DNA of 64,000 nt from Burkholderia pyrrocinia. GTDB lineage: Bacteria > Pseudomonadota > Gammaproteobacteria > Burkholderiales > Burkholderiaceae. Positions within the stretch are counted from its first letter, which is position 1; each line of letters begins with the position of its first letter. Positions 53,542 to 62,537 of this stretch are shown here, piece after piece. Location of the stretch: positions 2,940,084-3,004,083 of the forward strand of contig NZ_CP094460.1 of NCBI RefSeq assembly GCF_022809715.1. The letters are read 5' to 3'. The position numbers and the translations under genes are program-made. A model generated the notes under the pieces. The model was not told the origin of the DNA. It saw only the letters and a program-made list of their open reading frames with translations, and made no database searches.

Positions 53542-54915
53542 ATGTTGAGCGTGCTGGCGAGAGTCATCGATATCGCGATGGTCGTGGCAGGGGCGCTGAT
53601 CGCCGCTGCGCTGCACGACGGCAGCATCTGGCTCAACGACCTGCAGCGCACGACGGTGCTGTTCGACTGCCTGCTGGTCGTGGTGTTCTTTCCGGCCATC
53701 GGCATCTACCAGTCGTGGCGAGGCAAGCGTCTCGTCGGGCTGATGGGGCGCGTCGCGTTCGCGTGGCTCGTGGTCGAGCTCGCGGGCATCCTGATGAGCT
53801 TCAGTTTTCACCAGTCGGGCGACCTGTCGCGGCTGTGGCTCGGTTACTGGGCGCTCGTGACGATGACGCTGCTCGCCGGCTCGAAGGCCTGCGTGCACGT
53901 CGTGCTGCGGCAACTGCGCCGCGGCGGCTACAACCTGAAGGCGGTCGCGATCGTCGGCGGTACGCCGGCGGCGCGGCGGCTGATCGCGCAGATGCGGGCG
54001 CGGCCGGAAGCGGGCTTCAACCCGGTATGCGTGTACGACGAAAGCGAAGCGCCGGGCGATGTCGCGCTCGACGACGTGCGCATCGAGCGGCAGTTCGAAT
54101 CGCTGGTGTGGCTGGTGCGCAGCCGCGCGATCCGCGAGCTGTGGCTCACGCTGCCGATCTCGGAGGAACCGAGGATTCACCAGATCGTGACGGTGTTCCG
54201 CCACGACTTCGTGAACATCCGTTTCATTCCGGACGTGCGCACGCTGTCGTTCTTCAACCAGGAAGTGGTCGAGGTGCTCGGCGTGCCGGCGATCAACCTC
54301 GCGGCGTCGCCGATCACCGACGTGCGGATCCTGCCGAAGTTCGTGTTCGACCGGCTGTTCGCGCTGGCGGCGCTCACGGCGCTCGCGCCGGTGATGCTGC
54401 TGATCGCGGGCCTGATCAAGCTGACGTCGCGCGGGCCGGTGTTCTTCCGCCAGAAACGCAAGGGCATCGACGGGCACGAGTTCGAGATCTACAAGTTCCG
54501 CTCGATGAAGGTGCACCAGGAAGCGGCGGGCACGGTGACGCAGGCGACCAAGAACGACACGCGCGTGACGCCGGTCGGCCGGTTCCTGCGCCGCACCAGC
54601 CTCGACGAGCTGCCGCAGTTCATCAACGTGCTGAAGGGCGAGATGTCGGTCGTCGGCCCGCGCCCGCATGCGCTCGCGCACGACGACATCTACAAGGATC
54701 TGGTCAAGGGCTACATGTTCCGCTACCGGATCAAGCCCGGCATCACCGGGTGGGCGCAGATCAACGGCTTTCGCGGCGAGACCGACCAGATCGAGAAGAT
54801 GATGGGGCGCGTGAAGCTCGATCTGTACTACATGCAGAACTGGTCGTTCTGGCTCGACATCAAGATCGTCGCGCTGACGCTGTGGAAAGGCTTCACCGGC
54901 AGCAACGCGTACTGA
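53542..54915 (+). CDS. bceB: Undecaprenyl-phosphate glucose-phosphate transferase
   Basis: A polyprenyl phosphotransferase of about 457 residues that puts the first sugar phosphate on the lipid carrier, starting the cepacian repeat unit. Five membrane segments include [14 protein letters not shown] and [13 protein letters not shown] at the N-terminus and [17 protein letters not shown] near 285. A CoA-binding-like domain ([18 protein letters not shown]) lies between. The catalytic C-terminus has [34 protein letters not shown] and [18 protein letters not shown] 53542 follows GAGGAAG; a GTG at 53482 would add 20 residues. Confidence 0.9.
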   Translation: MLSVLARVIDIAMVVAGALIAAALHDGSIWLNDLQRTTVLFDCLLVVVFFPAIGIYQSWRGKRLVGLMGRVAFAWLVVELAGILMSFSFHQSGDLSRLWLGYWALVTMTLLAGSKACVHVVLRQLRRGGYNLKAVAIVGGTPAARRLIAQMRARPEAGFNPVCVYDESEAPGDVALDDVRIERQFESLVWLVRSRAIRELWLTLPISEEPRIHQIVTVFRHDFVNIRFIPDVRTLSFFNQEVVEVLGVPAINLAASPITDVRILPKFVFDRLFALAALTALAPVMLLIAGLIKLTSRGPVFFRQKRKGIDGHEFEIYKFRSMKVHQEAAGTVTQATKNDTRVTPVGRFLRRTSLDELPQFINVLKGEMSVVGPRPHALAHDDIYKDLVKGYMFRYRIKPGITGWAQINGFRGETDQIEKMMGRVKLDLYYMQNWSFWLDIKIVALTLWKGFTGSNAY

Positions 54916-54980
54916 CACAGTGCCCCGCGGGCATTCCGGTTTTACGAATTTCGAATCATTGGTCAAGAGGTCGACACATC

Positions 54981-56393
54981 ATGAATCTGACTATCATCGG
55001 CAGCGGTTACGTAGGTCTTGTCACCGGCGCATGCCTCGCCGACATCGGGCACGACGTGTTCTGTCTCGACGTCGACCAGGCGAAGATCGACATCCTGAAC
55101 AACGGCGGCGTGCCGATCCACGAGCCGGGCCTCAAGGAAGTCATCGCGCGCAATCGCTCGGCCGGCCGCCTGCGTTTCTCGACCGACATCGAGGCCGCGG
55201 TCGCGCACGGCGACGTGCAGTTCATCGCGGTCGGCACGCCGCCCGACGAGGACGGCTCGGCCGACCTGCAATACGTGCTCGCGGCGGCGCGCAACATCGG
55301 CCGCTACATGACGGGCTTCAAGGTGATCGTCGACAAGTCGACGGTGCCGGTCGGCACGGCCGAGCGCGTGCGCGCGGCGGTCGCCGAGGAGCTCGCGAAG
55401 CGCGGCGGCGACCAGATGTTCTCGGTCGTGTCGAATCCGGAATTCCTGAAGGAAGGCGCGGCGGTCGACGATTTCACGCGGCCGGACCGCATCGTGATCG
55501 GCTGCGACGACGACGTGCCGGGCGAGCGCGCCCGCGAGCTGATGAAGAAGCTGTACGCGCCGTTCAACCGCAACCACGAGCGCACGCTGTACATGGACGT
55601 GCGCTCGGCCGAGTTCACGAAATACGCGGCGAACGCGATGCTCGCGACGCGCATCTCGTTCATGAACGAGCTGGCGAACCTCGCCGACCGCTTCGGCGCG
55701 GACATCGAGGCCGTGCGCCGCGGGATCGGCTCCGATCCGCGCATCGGCTATCACTTCCTGTACGCCGGCTGCGGCTACGGCGGCTCGTGCTTCCCGAAGG
55801 ACGTCGAGGCGCTGATCCGCACGGCCGACGAGCACGGGCAATCGCTGCAGATCCTGAAGGCCGTGTCGTCGGTCAACGCGACGCAAAAGCGCGTGCTGGC
55901 CGACAAGATCGTCGCGCGCTTCGGCGAGGACCTGACGGGCCGCACGTTCGCGATCTGGGGCCTGGCATTCAAGCCGAACACCGACGACATGCGCGAGGCG
56001 CCGAGCCGCGAGCTGATCGCCGAGCTGCTGTCGCGCGGCGCGCGCATCGCCGCGTACGACCCGGTCGCGCAGCAGGAAGCGCGCCGCGTGATCGCGCTCG
56101 ATCTCGCCGATCACCCGAGCTGGCTCGAGCGCCTGAGCTTCGTCGACGACGAGGCGCAGGCCGCGCGCGACGCCGATGCGCTCGTGATCGTCACCGAATG
56201 GAAGGCGTTCAAGAGCCCCGACTTCGTCGCGCTCGGCCGCCTGTGGAAGACGCCGGTGATCTTCGACGGCCGCAACCTGTACGAGCCGGAGACGATGAGC
56301 GAGCAGGGCATCGAATATCACCCGATCGGCCGGCCGGGCTCGCGCCAGGCCGTCGCCGCCCGCGTGCCGGGCGCCGCGCGCGCGAGCGCGTAA
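54981..56393 (+). CDS. bceC: UDP-glucose 6-dehydrogenase
   Basis: A 470-residue enzyme that oxidises UDP-glucose to UDP-glucuronic acid, another cepacian precursor. The NAD motif is at residues 6-12 (IGSGYVG). The hinge and central helix include [23 protein letters not shown]. The catalytic C270 is in [12 protein letters not shown], and ...[17 protein letters not shown] follows. It starts 65 nt after bceB. The C-terminus ends with a short Ala/Arg tail. Confidence 0.93.
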   Translation: MNLTIIGSGYVGLVTGACLADIGHDVFCLDVDQAKIDILNNGGVPIHEPGLKEVIARNRSAGRLRFSTDIEAAVAHGDVQFIAVGTPPDEDGSADLQYVLAAARNIGRYMTGFKVIVDKSTVPVGTAERVRAAVAEELAKRGGDQMFSVVSNPEFLKEGAAVDDFTRPDRIVIGCDDDVPGERARELMKKLYAPFNRNHERTLYMDVRSAEFTKYAANAMLATRISFMNELANLADRFGADIEAVRRGIGSDPRIGYHFLYAGCGYGGSCFPKDVEALIRTADEHGQSLQILKAVSSVNATQKRVLADKIVARFGEDLTGRTFAIWGLAFKPNTDDMREAPSRELIAELLSRGARIAAYDPVAQQEARRVIALDLADHPSWLERLSFVDDEAQAARDADALVIVTEWKAFKSPDFVALGRLWKTPVIFDGRNLYEPETMSEQGIEYHPIGRPGSRQAVAARVPGAARASA

Positions 56394-56433
56394 CCCTGTT
56401 TCCCGTCACCCGTTACACCCGTTACGAGACGCC

Positions 56434-56877
56434 ATGTTCCGGAACATCCTGATCGTCTGCCACGCGAACGTCTGCCGCAGCCCGGCGGCGGAACTGCTGT
56501 TCAAGTCGCACGCCGCGTCGCGCGGCGGCCCGCGCGCGACGTTTCACTCGGCCGGCGTTCATGCGAACGACGGCGACGGCATCGATCCGGTGATGCGGCA
56601 GTTGCTCGCGGAGCGCGGCGTCGATGCGACGACCCACCGCTCGCGGCGGCTGTCGCGCCGGATCGTGCGCGACGCCGACCTGATTCTCGTCAGCGAGCGC
56701 GGACAGATCGCGGCCGTCGAATCGGTCGATCCGTTCGCGCGCGGCAAGGTCCACCTGCTCGGCAAGTGGGAAGGGGCCGAGATTGCCGATCCGCACGGCG
56801 GCCCCGAGGCCGAATACCGCGAGAGCTACTCGCAGATCGAACGTCTGGTTCAAGGATGGCTACAGAAACTATGCTGA
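56434..56877 (+). CDS. bceD: Low-molecular-weight protein tyrosine phosphatase
   Basis: A 147-residue phosphatase with the catalytic CX5R loop near the N-terminus (VCHANVCRSPAA, C9 and R15). The general acid Asp is in EIADPHGGPEAEY. It is the partner of the BceF tyrosine kinase: Wzb-like phosphatases dephosphorylate the Wzc-like kinase and so control polymer length and export. It starts 40 nt after bceC and its last bases overlap bceE. Confidence 0.93.
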   Translation: MFRNILIVCHANVCRSPAAELLFKSHAASRGGPRATFHSAGVHANDGDGIDPVMRQLLAERGVDATTHRSRRLSRRIVRDADLILVSERGQIAAVESVDPFARGKVHLLGKWEGAEIADPHGGPEAEYRESYSQIERLVQGWLQKLC

Positions 56878-58049
56878 AACGCCCGATGCGCCCGGTGGCG
56901 CTTGCCGTCGCGCTGACGACTTTCCTGTCAGCCTGTGCAACCGCGCCCGGCAACTACCTCGACTCGTCGAACCTGAAGGACGAAGGCCGCCAGCAAGCGG
57001 CCGAGACCTATCCGGTTCATTACATCGACGCCAAAGTGGTGATGGACCAGTTGCAGAAGCAGCAGGTCGACCATCCGCTGCCGCCGGGACGCTATACCGA
57101 TGCGTCGCAGTACGTGTACCGCATCGGCGCGCAGGACATCCTCGGCGTCACCGTCTGGGACCACCCCGAGCTGACGACGCCGCAGGGCCAGTCGTTCTCG
57201 AGCGGCGGCAACACGACGCAGACGATCGCGGGCGCGCTGCAGCAGCCTTATTCGTCGTCGCTGCCGGGCCAGGCCGATCCTTACGGCCAGACGGTGGCCG
57301 CCGACGGCACGATCTTCTTCCCGTTCGTCGGCCGCATCCACGTGGCGGGCAAGACGATCGCGCAGACCCGCGACGAGCTGGCCACGCGTCTCGCACGCTA
57401 CGTGAAGAACCCGCAGCTCGACGTGCGCGTGCTGTCGTACCGCAGCCAGAAGGTGCAGGTGACGGGCGAGGTGAAGACGCCGGGCCCGCTCGCGATGAGC
57501 GACGTGCCGCTGACGCTGGTCGACGCGATTTCGCGCTCGGGCGGCTCGACCAACGAGGCCGACCTGCAGCGGGTGCGCCTGACGCGTGACGGCAAGCTGT
57601 ATACGCTCGACGCGAACGGCGTGCTCGATCGCGGCGAAGTACGGCAGAACGTGATGCTGCAGCAGGGCGACATCGTCAACGTGCCGGATCGCAGCGACAG
57701 CCGCGTGTTCATCATGGGCGAGGTCAAGACGCCGGTCACGGTGCCGATGCTCAAGGGCAGGCTGACCATCGCCGACGCGCTGACGGCGGGCGGCGGCATC
57801 CTCGACACCGATGCGAACCCGCGCAAGATCTACGTGATGCGCGGAATGCGCGACAACCCGACGAAGCCTGAAGTGTTCCGCCTCGACATGACGCAGCCCG
57901 ATGCGTTGATGCTGTCGAGCCGCTTCCCGCTTCAGCCGCTCGATGTGGTCTACGTCAGCACGGCCAGCTCGGTGCAGTTCAACCGGGTGCTGCAGCAGGT
58001 GCTGCCGACGATCCAGACGATCTTCTACATGCGGCAAATCACGCGCTGA
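56871..58049 (+). CDS. bceE: Outer-membrane polysaccharide export lipoprotein (Wza-like)
   Basis: A 392-residue outer-membrane channel subunit for cepacian export. The signal peptide ends in the lipobox LSAC with acylated C22. The Poly_export domain (YRIGAQDILGVTVWDHPEL) is followed by SLBB domains (QKVQVTGEVKTPGPLAMSDVPLTLVDAISRSGG, and RVFIMGEVKTPVTVPM). The last helix (QFNRVLQQVLPTIQTIFYM) would cross the outer membrane. ATG 56871 overlaps bceD by 7 nt; ATG 56856 is an alternative. Confidence 0.92.
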   Translation: MLKRPMRPVALAVALTTFLSACATAPGNYLDSSNLKDEGRQQAAETYPVHYIDAKVVMDQLQKQQVDHPLPPGRYTDASQYVYRIGAQDILGVTVWDHPELTTPQGQSFSSGGNTTQTIAGALQQPYSSSLPGQADPYGQTVAADGTIFFPFVGRIHVAGKTIAQTRDELATRLARYVKNPQLDVRVLSYRSQKVQVTGEVKTPGPLAMSDVPLTLVDAISRSGGSTNEADLQRVRLTRDGKLYTLDANGVLDRGEVRQNVMLQQGDIVNVPDRSDSRVFIMGEVKTPVTVPMLKGRLTIADALTAGGGILDTDANPRKIYVMRGMRDNPTKPEVFRLDMTQPDALMLSSRFPLQPLDVVYVSTASSVQFNRVLQQVLPTIQTIFYMRQITR

Positions 58050-58055
58050 TAGCCC

Positions 58056-58080
58056 GCCGGGGCGGCGCCTCCGCCCCGGC
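58056..58080 (+). other. GC-rich stem-loop between bceE and bceF
   Basis: GCCGGGGCGG (58056-58065) and CCGCCCCGGC (58071-58080) form a perfect 10-bp stem with a 5-nt loop, in the 50-nt gap between bceE and bceF. No T-run follows, so it is unlikely to be a full terminator. It may stabilise the upstream mRNA or lower expression downstream. Confidence 0.6.
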
Positions 58081-58099
58081 ACCACTCAAGCGGGAACGA

Positions 58100-60325
58100 A
58101 TGGTGAACACGCAAGCGAAACACTCCTACGCGGATCTGTCCGTGAAGACCGAGGAAGAGGACGTCGTCCTCGGCCAGTTGCTCCAGGTGATCATGGACGA
58201 CATCTGGCTGCTGCTCGGCATCGCGGTGACGGTCGTCGCGCTCGCCGGCCTTTACTGCTACATCGCGAAGCCGGTGTATCAGGCCGACGTGCACGTCCGG
58301 GTCGAGAGCAACGACAACACGTCGCAGGCGCTCACGCAGACGCAGACCGGCGCGACGATCAACAGCGGTCCGCAGCAGGCGCAGACCGATGCGGAAATCG
58401 AGATCATCAAGAGCCGCGGCGTCGTCGCACCGGTCGTCGAGCAGTTCAAGCTGAACTTCTCGGTCGTGCCGAAGACGCTGCCGGTGATCGGCAGCCTCGC
58501 CGCGCGCGTCGCGACGCCGGGCACGCCGGCGCGGCCGTGGCTCGGCCTGAAATCGTATGCATGGGGCGGTGAAGTCGCCGACGTCGATTCGATCAGCGTC
58601 GTGCCCGCGCTCGAAGGCAAGAAGCTGACGCTGACGGCCGGTCCGAACGACACCTATTCGATCGTCGACCAGAACGGCACCCGGCTGCTGTCGGGCCAGG
58701 TCGGCGAATCGGCGCAGGGCGGCGGCGTGACGCTGCTCGTGAAGAAGCTCGTCGCGCGCCCCGGCACGCAGTTCACGGTGGTCCGCTACAACGATCTCGA
58801 CGCGATCGGCGGCTTCCAGGCCGGCATCCAGGTGAGCGAGCAGGGCAAGCAGACGGGCGTCGTGCAGATCTCGCTCGAAGGCAAGGACCCGGATCAGACC
58901 GCCGCGATCGCGAACGCGCTCGCGCAGTCGTACCTGAACCAGCACGTGGTCGCGAAGCAGGCCGAAGCGACCAAGATGCTCGACTTCCTGAAGGGCGAGG
59001 AACCGCGCCTGAAGGCCGACCTTGAACACGCGGAAGCCGCGCTGACGCAGTACCAGCGCACGTCGGGCTCGATCAACGCGAGCGAAGAGGCGAAGGTCTA
59101 CCTCGAGGGCAGCGTGCAGTACGAGCAGCAGATCGCCGCGCAGCGCCTGCAGCTCGCGTCGCTCGCGCAGCGCTTCACCGATTCGCACCCGATGGTGATC
59201 GCCGCGAAGCAGCAGCTCTCGGAGCTGCAGGGCGAGAAGGACAAGTTCAGCAACCGCTTCCGCAGCCTGCCGGCGACCGAAGTGAAGGCCGTCCAGCTCC
59301 AGCGCGACGCGAAGGTCGCCGAGGACATCTACGTGCTGCTGCTGAACCGCGTGCAGGAGCTGTCGGTGCAGAAGGCCGGCACGGGCGGCAACATCCACCT
59401 CGTCGATTCGGCGCTGCGCCCGGGCGATCCGGTCAAGCCGAAGAAGGTGCTGATCCTGTCGGCCGCCGTGTTCCTGGGGATGATCCTCGGCACGGGCATC
59501 GTGTTCCTGCGCCGCAACCTGTTCCAGGGCATCGAGGATCCCGATCGCATCGAGCGTGCGTTCAACCTGCCGTTGTACGGGCTGGTGCCGCAAAGTGCCG
59601 AGCAGGTGAAGCTCGACGCCGCGGCGGAGAAGGGCGGCGGCCGCGCGCGGCCGATCCTCGCGAGCCTGCGTCCGAAGGATCTCAGCGTCGAGAGCCTGCG
59701 CAGCCTGCGCACCGCGATGCAGTTCGCGATGATGGACGCGAAGAACCGCGTGATCGTGCTGACGGGCCCGACGCCCGGCATCGGCAAGAGTTTCCTGACG
59801 GTCAACCTCGCGGTGCTGCTCGCGCATTCGGGCAAGCGCGTGCTGCTGATCGACGCCGACATGCGTCGCGGCCTGCTCGACCGCTACTTCGGCCTCACCG
59901 CGCAGCCGGGCTTGTCGGAACTGCTGAGCGACCAGTCGCCGCTCGAGGATGCCGTGCGCGAGACGCCGGTGCAGGGCCTGTCGTTCATCGCGGCCGGCAC
60001 GCGTCCGCCGAACCCGTCGGAACTGCTGATGTCGACGCGCCTGCCGCAATACCTCGAAGGGCTCAGCAAGCGCTACGACGTCGTGCTGATCGATTCGCCG
60101 CCGGTGCTGGCGGTGACCGACGCGACCATCATCGGCCGCATGGCCGGCTCGACGTTCCTCGTGCTGCGCTCGGGCATGCACACCGAAGGCGAGATCGCCG
60201 ACGCGATCAAGCGCCTGCGCACCGCGGGCGTCGATCTGGAAGGCGGGATCTTCAACGGCGTGCCGCCGAAGGCGCGCGGCTACGGCCGCGGCTACGCGGC
60301 CGTGCACGAATACCTGAGCGCCTGA
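58100..60325 (+). CDS. bceF: Polysaccharide co-polymerase / tyrosine autokinase (Wzc-like BY-kinase)
   Basis: A 741-residue inner-membrane kinase that controls polymerisation and export. Membrane helix 1 is at about 36-56 (LLLGIAVTVVALAGLYCYI), followed by a long periplasmic Wzz domain with a coiled coil. Helix 2 lies near residues 450-470 (VLILSAAVFLGMILGTGIVFL). The cytoplasmic BY-kinase has Walker A with K563 (GPTPGIGKS), Walker A' with D585/D587 (VLLIDADMRRG), and Walker B in VVLIDSPPVLA. The C-terminal tail has Y728, Y732 and Y738 as likely phospho-sites; it is short compared with E. coli Wzc. Confidence 0.93.
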   Translation: MVNTQAKHSYADLSVKTEEEDVVLGQLLQVIMDDIWLLLGIAVTVVALAGLYCYIAKPVYQADVHVRVESNDNTSQALTQTQTGATINSGPQQAQTDAEIEIIKSRGVVAPVVEQFKLNFSVVPKTLPVIGSLAARVATPGTPARPWLGLKSYAWGGEVADVDSISVVPALEGKKLTLTAGPNDTYSIVDQNGTRLLSGQVGESAQGGGVTLLVKKLVARPGTQFTVVRYNDLDAIGGFQAGIQVSEQGKQTGVVQISLEGKDPDQTAAIANALAQSYLNQHVVAKQAEATKMLDFLKGEEPRLKADLEHAEAALTQYQRTSGSINASEEAKVYLEGSVQYEQQIAAQRLQLASLAQRFTDSHPMVIAAKQQLSELQGEKDKFSNRFRSLPATEVKAVQLQRDAKVAEDIYVLLLNRVQELSVQKAGTGGNIHLVDSALRPGDPVKPKKVLILSAAVFLGMILGTGIVFLRRNLFQGIEDPDRIERAFNLPLYGLVPQSAEQVKLDAAAEKGGGRARPILASLRPKDLSVESLRSLRTAMQFAMMDAKNRVIVLTGPTPGIGKSFLTVNLAVLLAHSGKRVLLIDADMRRGLLDRYFGLTAQPGLSELLSDQSPLEDAVRETPVQGLSFIAAGTRPPNPSELLMSTRLPQYLEGLSKRYDVVLIDSPPVLAVTDATIIGRMAGSTFLVLRSGMHTEGEIADAIKRLRTAGVDLEGGIFNGVPPKARGYGRGYAAVHEYLSA

Positions 60326-60387
60326 GTGCAGTGTGCGAAACCGGGCCGGCGCGCAGCGCGCCAGCCCGGCCGACTGGAGAACCATCG

Positions 60388-61347
60388 ATGAAAATTTCCG
60401 TGCTCGTCCCGACCTACCGGCGCCCGGCCGACCTCGCGCGCTGCCTGCTGGCGCTGCAGCGGCAGCAGCGGCTGCCCGACGAGGTGATCGTCGTCGCGCG
60501 CCCGGAGGACGACGCCACGCACGAACGGCTCGCCGATCCGGCGGTCGGCGGCGCGCTGCCGCTGCGCATCGTGCCGGTCGACGTGCCGGGGCAGGTCGCC
60601 GCGCTGAACAAGGGGCTCGACTCGGCGAACGGCGACATCGTCGCGATCACCGACGACGATGCGGCGCCGCATCCCGACTGGCTGGCGCGCGTCGAGTCGG
60701 CCTTCCAGGCCGATCCGCGCGTGGGCGCGGTCGGCGGGCGCGACTGGGTGCACGAGAAAGGCCGCGTGCTCGACGAATCGCGCGAACTCGTCGGCCAGCT
60801 CACGCTGTCCGGCAAGATCGTCGGCAATCATCACCTCGGCGTCGGCGGCGCGCGCGAAGTCGACATGTTGAAGGGCGCAAATATGAGCTACCGCCGCGCC
60901 GCGATCGAACGGCTGCGGTTCGACACGCGGCTGCGCGGCGCCGGTGCGCAGGTGCACAACGACATGGCGTTCAGCATGCGCGTGCAGCGCGACGGCTGGA
61001 AGCTCGTCTACGACCCGGCGATCGCGGTCGATCATTTCCCGGCCGAGCGCTTCGACGACGACCGGCGCGATGCCGCGTCGCTGAATGCGATCAGCAACGG
61101 CGCGTACAACCTGCATCTGATCCTGCGCGAGCATCTGCCGCCGCTTCGGCGCGAGATTGCGTGGTGGTGGTGGACGCTGGTCGGTACGCGCGTCTATCCG
61201 GGGTTCGCGCACGTGCTGCTGTCGCTGCATACGGCGCAGCGCAGCCGGATCCGCGAGCACTGGCGCGCGGTGCGCCGCGGCGCGCGCGACGCACGCCGCG
61301 CGAACCTTGCCCCCCACCGTGCGGCGATGCCGCCGGTGACGTCTTGA
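60388..61347 (+). CDS. bceG: Family 2 glycosyltransferase
   Basis: A 319-residue GT-A fold transferase for assembly of the cepacian repeat unit. It begins ISVLVPTYRRPADLARCLLALQ. The DxD-type metal site is IVAITDDDAAPHPDWL. KGANMSYRR and the ...HNDMAFSMRVQRDGWKLVYDP segment are typical of GT2. There is no membrane helix apart from a weak hydrophobic patch near the C-terminus. The exact sugar cannot be told. It starts 62 nt after bceF behind GGAGA. Confidence 0.9.
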   Translation: MKISVLVPTYRRPADLARCLLALQRQQRLPDEVIVVARPEDDATHERLADPAVGGALPLRIVPVDVPGQVAALNKGLDSANGDIVAITDDDAAPHPDWLARVESAFQADPRVGAVGGRDWVHEKGRVLDESRELVGQLTLSGKIVGNHHLGVGGAREVDMLKGANMSYRRAAIERLRFDTRLRGAGAQVHNDMAFSMRVQRDGWKLVYDPAIAVDHFPAERFDDDRRDAASLNAISNGAYNLHLILREHLPPLRREIAWWWWTLVGTRVYPGFAHVLLSLHTAQRSRIREHWRAVRRGARDARRANLAPHRAAMPPVTS

Positions 61348-61390
61348 ACGGGCTGCGCGCATCGCGCGCGGCCACCCCCGGAGGGCTCGA

Positions 61391-62527
61391 ATGACCGCAA
61401 CGAAAGTCCACGTCCACCTGTTTTACGGCGCCGATCCGCGTACCTACCGGAAAGGCGAGAACATCGGCTGCCTGTACGGTTATCACCATGCCGAATCCGA
61501 CGAATTCCGGCTGACCTATTCGCAGGACGGCGGCGAGGGCCGTGTCGCCAGCCTCGCGCGCCGCGCGCTGAAGGCAGCGCTCGGCTTCGACGTCGTGCAT
61601 GCATGGCGCAACCGCGCCGCGCTGCTGAATACCGACGTGATCTGGACGCACACCGAGCAGGAGCATCTCGCCGCGTCGCTGATCCTGAAGCTAGCCGGCG
61701 CGCAGGGCAAGCGCCCGCTGCTGCTCGCGCAGAGCGTGTGGCTGTTCGACAAGTGGGGCAGCTTCGGCGGCGCGCGCCGCTGGCTGTACCGCAAGCTGCT
61801 CGCGCGCGCCGACGCGCTGACTACGCTCGCCCGCGACAACGCCGACCTGTGCCGCCGCTACCTCGGGCGCGATGCCGAGTTCGTCTATTACGGGCTGAAC
61901 ACGCAGGATTTCCCGCTCACCGAGCCGCAGCAGTGGCAACCGAACCGGCCGCTGCGGATCGCGGCGATCGGCAACGACCGCGACCGCGACTGGCGCACGT
62001 TCCTCGCCGCGTTCGGCGGCGACGAGCGCTACGACGTACGGCTCGCGACGCGGCGCCGCGTGCCGCGCGAGTGGCATGCGCCGAACGTGAAGATCGGCTC
62101 GGCGTCGGGGCTCGCGAAGCAGCACGAGCTGTACGCGTGGGCCGACGTGATCGTCGTGCCGCTGCGGCCGAACTTCCACGCGTCGGGCATCACCGTGATG
62201 CTCGAGGCGGCGGCCGTCGGCAAGCCGATGATCGTGTCCGACGTCGGCGGCCTCAGCGACTACTTTCCGCACGATACGGCCGCCTATGTGCCGGCGTTCG
62301 ACGCGCAGGCGATGCGCCAGGCCGCCGATCGCTTCGTCGCCGATCCGGTCGCGGCGCTCGGCTGCGCGCGGGCTGCCGCCGCGTGCCTGCGCGAGCGCGA
62401 CCTGACCACGCAGGCGTTCGCCGAGCAGCACGTGCGGATCACGCGCGACCTGCTGCGACGGCGCCGCACGCCGGCCGCCGCGGGCCTGGCGATGCCGCTT
62501 GCGGATTCGCGTCCGTCGTCGCGGTGA
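61391..62527 (+). CDS. bceH: GT-B fold glycosyltransferase
   Basis: A 378-residue transferase with a GT4-like C-terminal domain: RIAAIGNDRDRDWRTFLAAF, then YAWADVIVVPLRPNFHASGITVMLEAAAVGKPMIVSDVGGLSDYF, including the conserved ExxxxGxPvV-like block. The N-terminal half includes IWTHTEQEHLAASLILKLAG. It adds a sugar to the growing repeat unit; donor and acceptor are unknown. It starts 43 nt after bceG. An unusual feature is the long Ala/Arg-rich end. Confidence 0.88.
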   Translation: MTATKVHVHLFYGADPRTYRKGENIGCLYGYHHAESDEFRLTYSQDGGEGRVASLARRALKAALGFDVVHAWRNRAALLNTDVIWTHTEQEHLAASLILKLAGAQGKRPLLLAQSVWLFDKWGSFGGARRWLYRKLLARADALTTLARDNADLCRRYLGRDAEFVYYGLNTQDFPLTEPQQWQPNRPLRIAAIGNDRDRDWRTFLAAFGGDERYDVRLATRRRVPREWHAPNVKIGSASGLAKQHELYAWADVIVVPLRPNFHASGITVMLEAAAVGKPMIVSDVGGLSDYFPHDTAAYVPAFDAQAMRQAADRFVADPVAALGCARAAAACLRERDLTTQAFAEQHVRITRDLLRRRRTPAAAGLAMPLADSRPSSR

Positions 62528-62537
62528 GAGCGGATCG

